In this document: positions 62,196 to 64,000 of the stretch, one piece after another
How positions within the stretch are numbered: position 1 is the stretch's first letter
Layout of the letters: each line of letters begins with the position of its first letter
Notes under the pieces: generated by a model
What the model was told of the DNA's origin: nothing
Database searches by the model: none
What the model saw: only the letters and a program-made list of their open reading frames with translations
Origin: Streptomyces sp. NBC_01264
GTDB taxonomy: Bacteria; Actinomycetota; Actinomycetes; Streptomycetales; Streptomycetaceae
Length of the DNA: 64,000 nucleotides
Reading direction: 5' to 3'
Assembly: GCF_026340675.1 (NCBI RefSeq)
Contig: NZ_JAPEOX010000001.1
Coordinates: forward strand, 6,696,001-6,760,000
Made by a program: the position numbers and the translations under genes

Positions 62196-63065
62196 TCAGA
62201 AGGTCTGCAGCGTGACCAGGGTGATCTTCAGGCCCGCGCCCTCGCCGTCCGTCTCGATCCGGACCCGCTGTCCGGGACGCAGCAGCCGCAGGCCGCCCGC
62301 GTCGAACGCCGGGGCCTCGAAGGGCACCGGGGTGCCGTCGTCCAGCAGCACGCTGCCACTGCGGGTCTGGGTGTCGTACGTGTACGCGGTCGCCTGCATA
62401 CGGGCACTGTATCGGGCCGTATGGCGCCCCACGCCGAGGGTCAGGGCCGTCCGCAGATCCGCCCCCGTGTCCACGTCCCGGCGGATGCTCTCGACGCCGG
62501 CGAGGACCATTTCCACCGCTCCCGAGGCGGAATGCCGGGCCCGCGAGGGGCCGCCGAACGAGGGCGCCAATTCCACGTCCGGAGCAGCGGAAAGCAAGGT
62601 CGTCCCGATTCCCGCCGCATCCGCCAGAAATGCCCTGGGAAATGCCGAAGCGGTATCGAGCACGCGTAGCAATTCGGGTGGCCGCAGCGCCGGCAGATCC
62701 GCGTTCATCGCGGCCACCGCCGCCCCCGGCCTGCCCGCCCGTATCTCCCGCGCCCCGTGGGCCAGCGCCGCGTTGAGCCCGGCCGCGGGGGAGTCCGCAA
62801 CGATCCGGGCCCCCAGCCGCGCCAGTTCCGCGCCCGCCGCGGGATCGTCCGTGACGACCACCACATCCGCGACCGCGGTGCAGGCCAGCGCCCCTGCGAC
62901 GGTGTCCAGCGCGAACGCCAGGGCGAGCCCCGGCCGGGACGCCCCGACCGCCGCCGCGAGGCGGCTCTTGGCCACCGCGAGCGGCTTCAGCGGGACCACC
63001 AGACTCCAGACGGCGTTCGTGACGGACCCCTTCCCTCCGGCACGCTCGCGCGCCGCTCGGACCAT
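62196..63065 (-). CDS. cofC: CofC/FbiD-type guanylyltransferase of F420 synthesis, with a C-terminal OB-like extension
   Basis: This 289-residue protein has an N-terminal nucleotidyltransferase domain (about residues 20-220) that activates phospholactate or phosphoenolpyruvate with GTP for coenzyme F420. VVPLKPLAVAKSRLAAAVGA is the start motif, VVVVTDDPAAGAELARLGAR follows, then AAMNADLPALRPPELLRVL and APSFGGPSRARHSASGA. The last 67 residues (MQATAYTYDTQTRSGSVLLD; FDAGGLRLLRPGQRVRIETD) look like a divergent cold-shock/OB domain, in the same frame with no stop. An internal ATG with TACAGT six bases upstream could also make this domain alone. The start used is the ATG at 63065. A GGAGG sits before a GTC codon at 63023, which may be the ancestral start. 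Confidence 0.82.
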   Translation of the reverse strand: MVRAARERAGGKGSVTNAVWSLVVPLKPLAVAKSRLAAAVGASRPGLALAFALDTVAGALACTAVADVVVVTDDPAAGAELARLGARIVADSPAAGLNAALAHGAREIRAGRPGAAVAAMNADLPALRPPELLRVLDTASAFPRAFLADAAGIGTTLLSAAPDVELAPSFGGPSRARHSASGAVEMVLAGVESIRRDVDTGADLRTALTLGVGRHTARYSARMQATAYTYDTQTRSGSVLLDDGTPVPFEAPAFDAGGLRLLRPGQRVRIETDGEGAGLKITLVTLQTF

Positions 63066-63241
63066 GTACGGGTCATGACCAGGTCATGCGGAGCCCCATT
63101 GTCACCTCATGCCGGGCGACCCGGGGTCTGGTCCGGGTGTCCGGGGCGTACGGTGTTCTCGACAGAGACCGGACTCGGGGCCACACTTGTCCGGCCCCGA
63201 GGTGCCCAAGCCGCGCACCGGTCCTAGAGGAAGGTGTCCGA

Positions 63242-63994
63242 GTGTCCCGCCGCAGAATCGGCTTCTGGTACCGCCTTGCGGCGGCCATCGCGAAACCGCC
63301 GCTGGTAGTGCTCTTCAGGCGGGACTGGCGGGGAATGGAACACATTCCGACCGAGGGCGGATTTATCACCGCCGTCAATCACAACTCCTATCTGGACCCG
63401 CTGTCCTACGCGCACTTCCAGTACAACACCGGCCGGGTGCCCCGATTGCTCGGCAAGGCGGCCCTCTTCGAGGTCCCCATTGTCGGAGCGATCCTGCGCG
63501 GCTCCGGCCAGATCCCCGTCTACCGGGAGTCCACCAACGCCCTGGACGCATTCCGGGCCGCCGTGGACGCGATCGAGCGCGGCGAATGCGTGGCCTTTTA
63601 CCCGGAAGGCACCCTCACCCGGGACCCCGAGATGTGGCCGATGGCCGGCAAGACCGGCGCCGCCCGCGTGGCGCTGATGACCAGGGCCCCCGTCATTCCG
63701 GTGGCCCAGTGGGGCGCGAATCTCGCGATGCCGCCCTACGCCAAGGAGAACAAGGTCAGCCTGTTCCCGCGCAAGACCCTCCAGGTCCTCGCCGGGCCGC
63801 CCGTGGACCTCTCCGCGTACTACGACCGGGAACCCACCCCGGACGTGCTCAGGGAGGCCACCGAGGTCATCATGGCGGCCATCACCGGGCTGCTGGAGGA
63901 ACTGCGGGGCGAGAGTGCGCCCGCGCAGCCGTACGACCATCGCAATGCCAGGGCGCAGCAGCGGCGCAAGGCCGCAGGGGAGGGCAACAAGTGA
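63242..63994 (+). CDS. 1-acylglycerol-3-phosphate acyltransferase family protein
   Basis: This 250-residue membrane-associated acyltransferase of the PlsC family makes phosphatidic acid. The catalytic NHNSYLD (HX4D) motif lies near residue 47, GSGQIPVYRES near 95, the FYPEGTLTRD motif near 120, and VIPVAQWGANLAMPP near 155. The N-terminus is amphipathic (RIGFWYRLAAAIAKPPLVVL). The GTG at 63242 follows GAGGAAGG; the open frame back to 63086 is promoter DNA. The final TGA overlaps a GTG (63991-63993), which may be the start of the next gene, cut off by the window end. In related genomes, as I recall, that gene is gpsA, which would give a phospholipid synthesis pair. Confidence 0.92.
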   Translation: MSRRRIGFWYRLAAAIAKPPLVVLFRRDWRGMEHIPTEGGFITAVNHNSYLDPLSYAHFQYNTGRVPRLLGKAALFEVPIVGAILRGSGQIPVYRESTNALDAFRAAVDAIERGECVAFYPEGTLTRDPEMWPMAGKTGAARVALMTRAPVIPVAQWGANLAMPPYAKENKVSLFPRKTLQVLAGPPVDLSAYYDREPTPDVLREATEVIMAAITGLLEELRGESAPAQPYDHRNARAQQRRKAAGEGNK

Positions 63995-64000
63995 CAGGTC

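Noticed and set aside
62155..62200. Short direct repeats (about 16-18 bases) after the hupS hairpin as a possible CRISPR or insertion remnant
   Set aside because: There are only three adjoining imperfect copies without spacers. They lie at the cofC end and look like simple slippage repeats.

Overview
This window is high-GC, densely coded chromosomal DNA of a Streptomyces species. The evidence is strong third-position GC bias, many GTG starts, Tat and lipoprotein signals, two conservons (CvnA-B-C-D), an AccB/AccE acyl-CoA carboxylase pair, an IclR regulator beside leuCD and a lysine-tailed HU protein. From memory the gene order matches the S. coelicolor core region around SCO5510-SCO5559. That match has not been checked by alignment. 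I see no prophage, insertion sequence or CRISPR array.

Layout. 1-4.1 kb: the end of a LuxR-type regulator, a small protein, a sorbosone-dehydrogenase-like lipoprotein, an aldo/keto reductase and a D-2-hydroxyacid dehydrogenase. 4.3-7.3 kb: a membrane PAS-GGDEF-EAL protein with a decayed EAL domain. 7.3-13 kb: ilvB leader attenuator, ilvBNC and serA. 13-16.3 kb: a DHA2 exporter, its divergent TetR regulator and a lipoprotein. 16.3-20.7 kb: proline catabolism (PucR regulator, putB, pruA) with a very long inverted repeat between putB and pruA. 20.8-27.9 kb: an unknown two-gene unit with a structured leader, nitroreductase, AAC(2')-like acetyltransferase, Tat-exported phospholipase C, an MDR reductase with a LysR regulator, and a 44-residue protein. 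28-30.4 kb: leuB and ilvE. 30.5-36.3 kb: NCS1 permease diverging from a ureAB fusion, ureC, agmatine deiminase and TetR. 36.4-38.3 kb: a candidate attenuator and cimA. 38.5-42.6 kb: TPM-domain protein, YceI, accB and accE. 42.7-53.2 kb: two tandem conservons on the minus strand. 53.8-57.8 kb: a small repeat protein, an FAH-family hydrolase, gltX, a HAD hydrolase and five tRNA genes (Gln and Glu). 57.9-64 kb: ndgR, leuCD, a 75-residue protein, hupS, a CofC/FbiD-type guanylyltransferase and an acyltransferase.

How the genes work together. Much of the branched-chain amino acid pathway is spread over this window: ilvBNC (common steps), cimA (pyruvate route to isoleucine), leuB, leuCD, ilvE and the likely regulator NdgR. 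Regulation appears layered, with a peptide attenuator before ilvB, a probable attenuator before cimA, a perfect palindrome before leuB and a dyad between ndgR and leuC. gltX lies just before tRNA genes for Glu and Gln. In bacteria that lack GlnRS, GluRS charges both of these tRNAs. The urease/agmatine deiminase unit and the proline genes suggest nitrogen salvage.

Most notable: the putB-pruA inverted repeat; an orphan urease whose mobile-flap cysteine is replaced by valine; duplicate conservons with nearly identical B and D proteins; a 60-residue protein with a repeated ANPRRT motif; and an AAC(2')-like gene.
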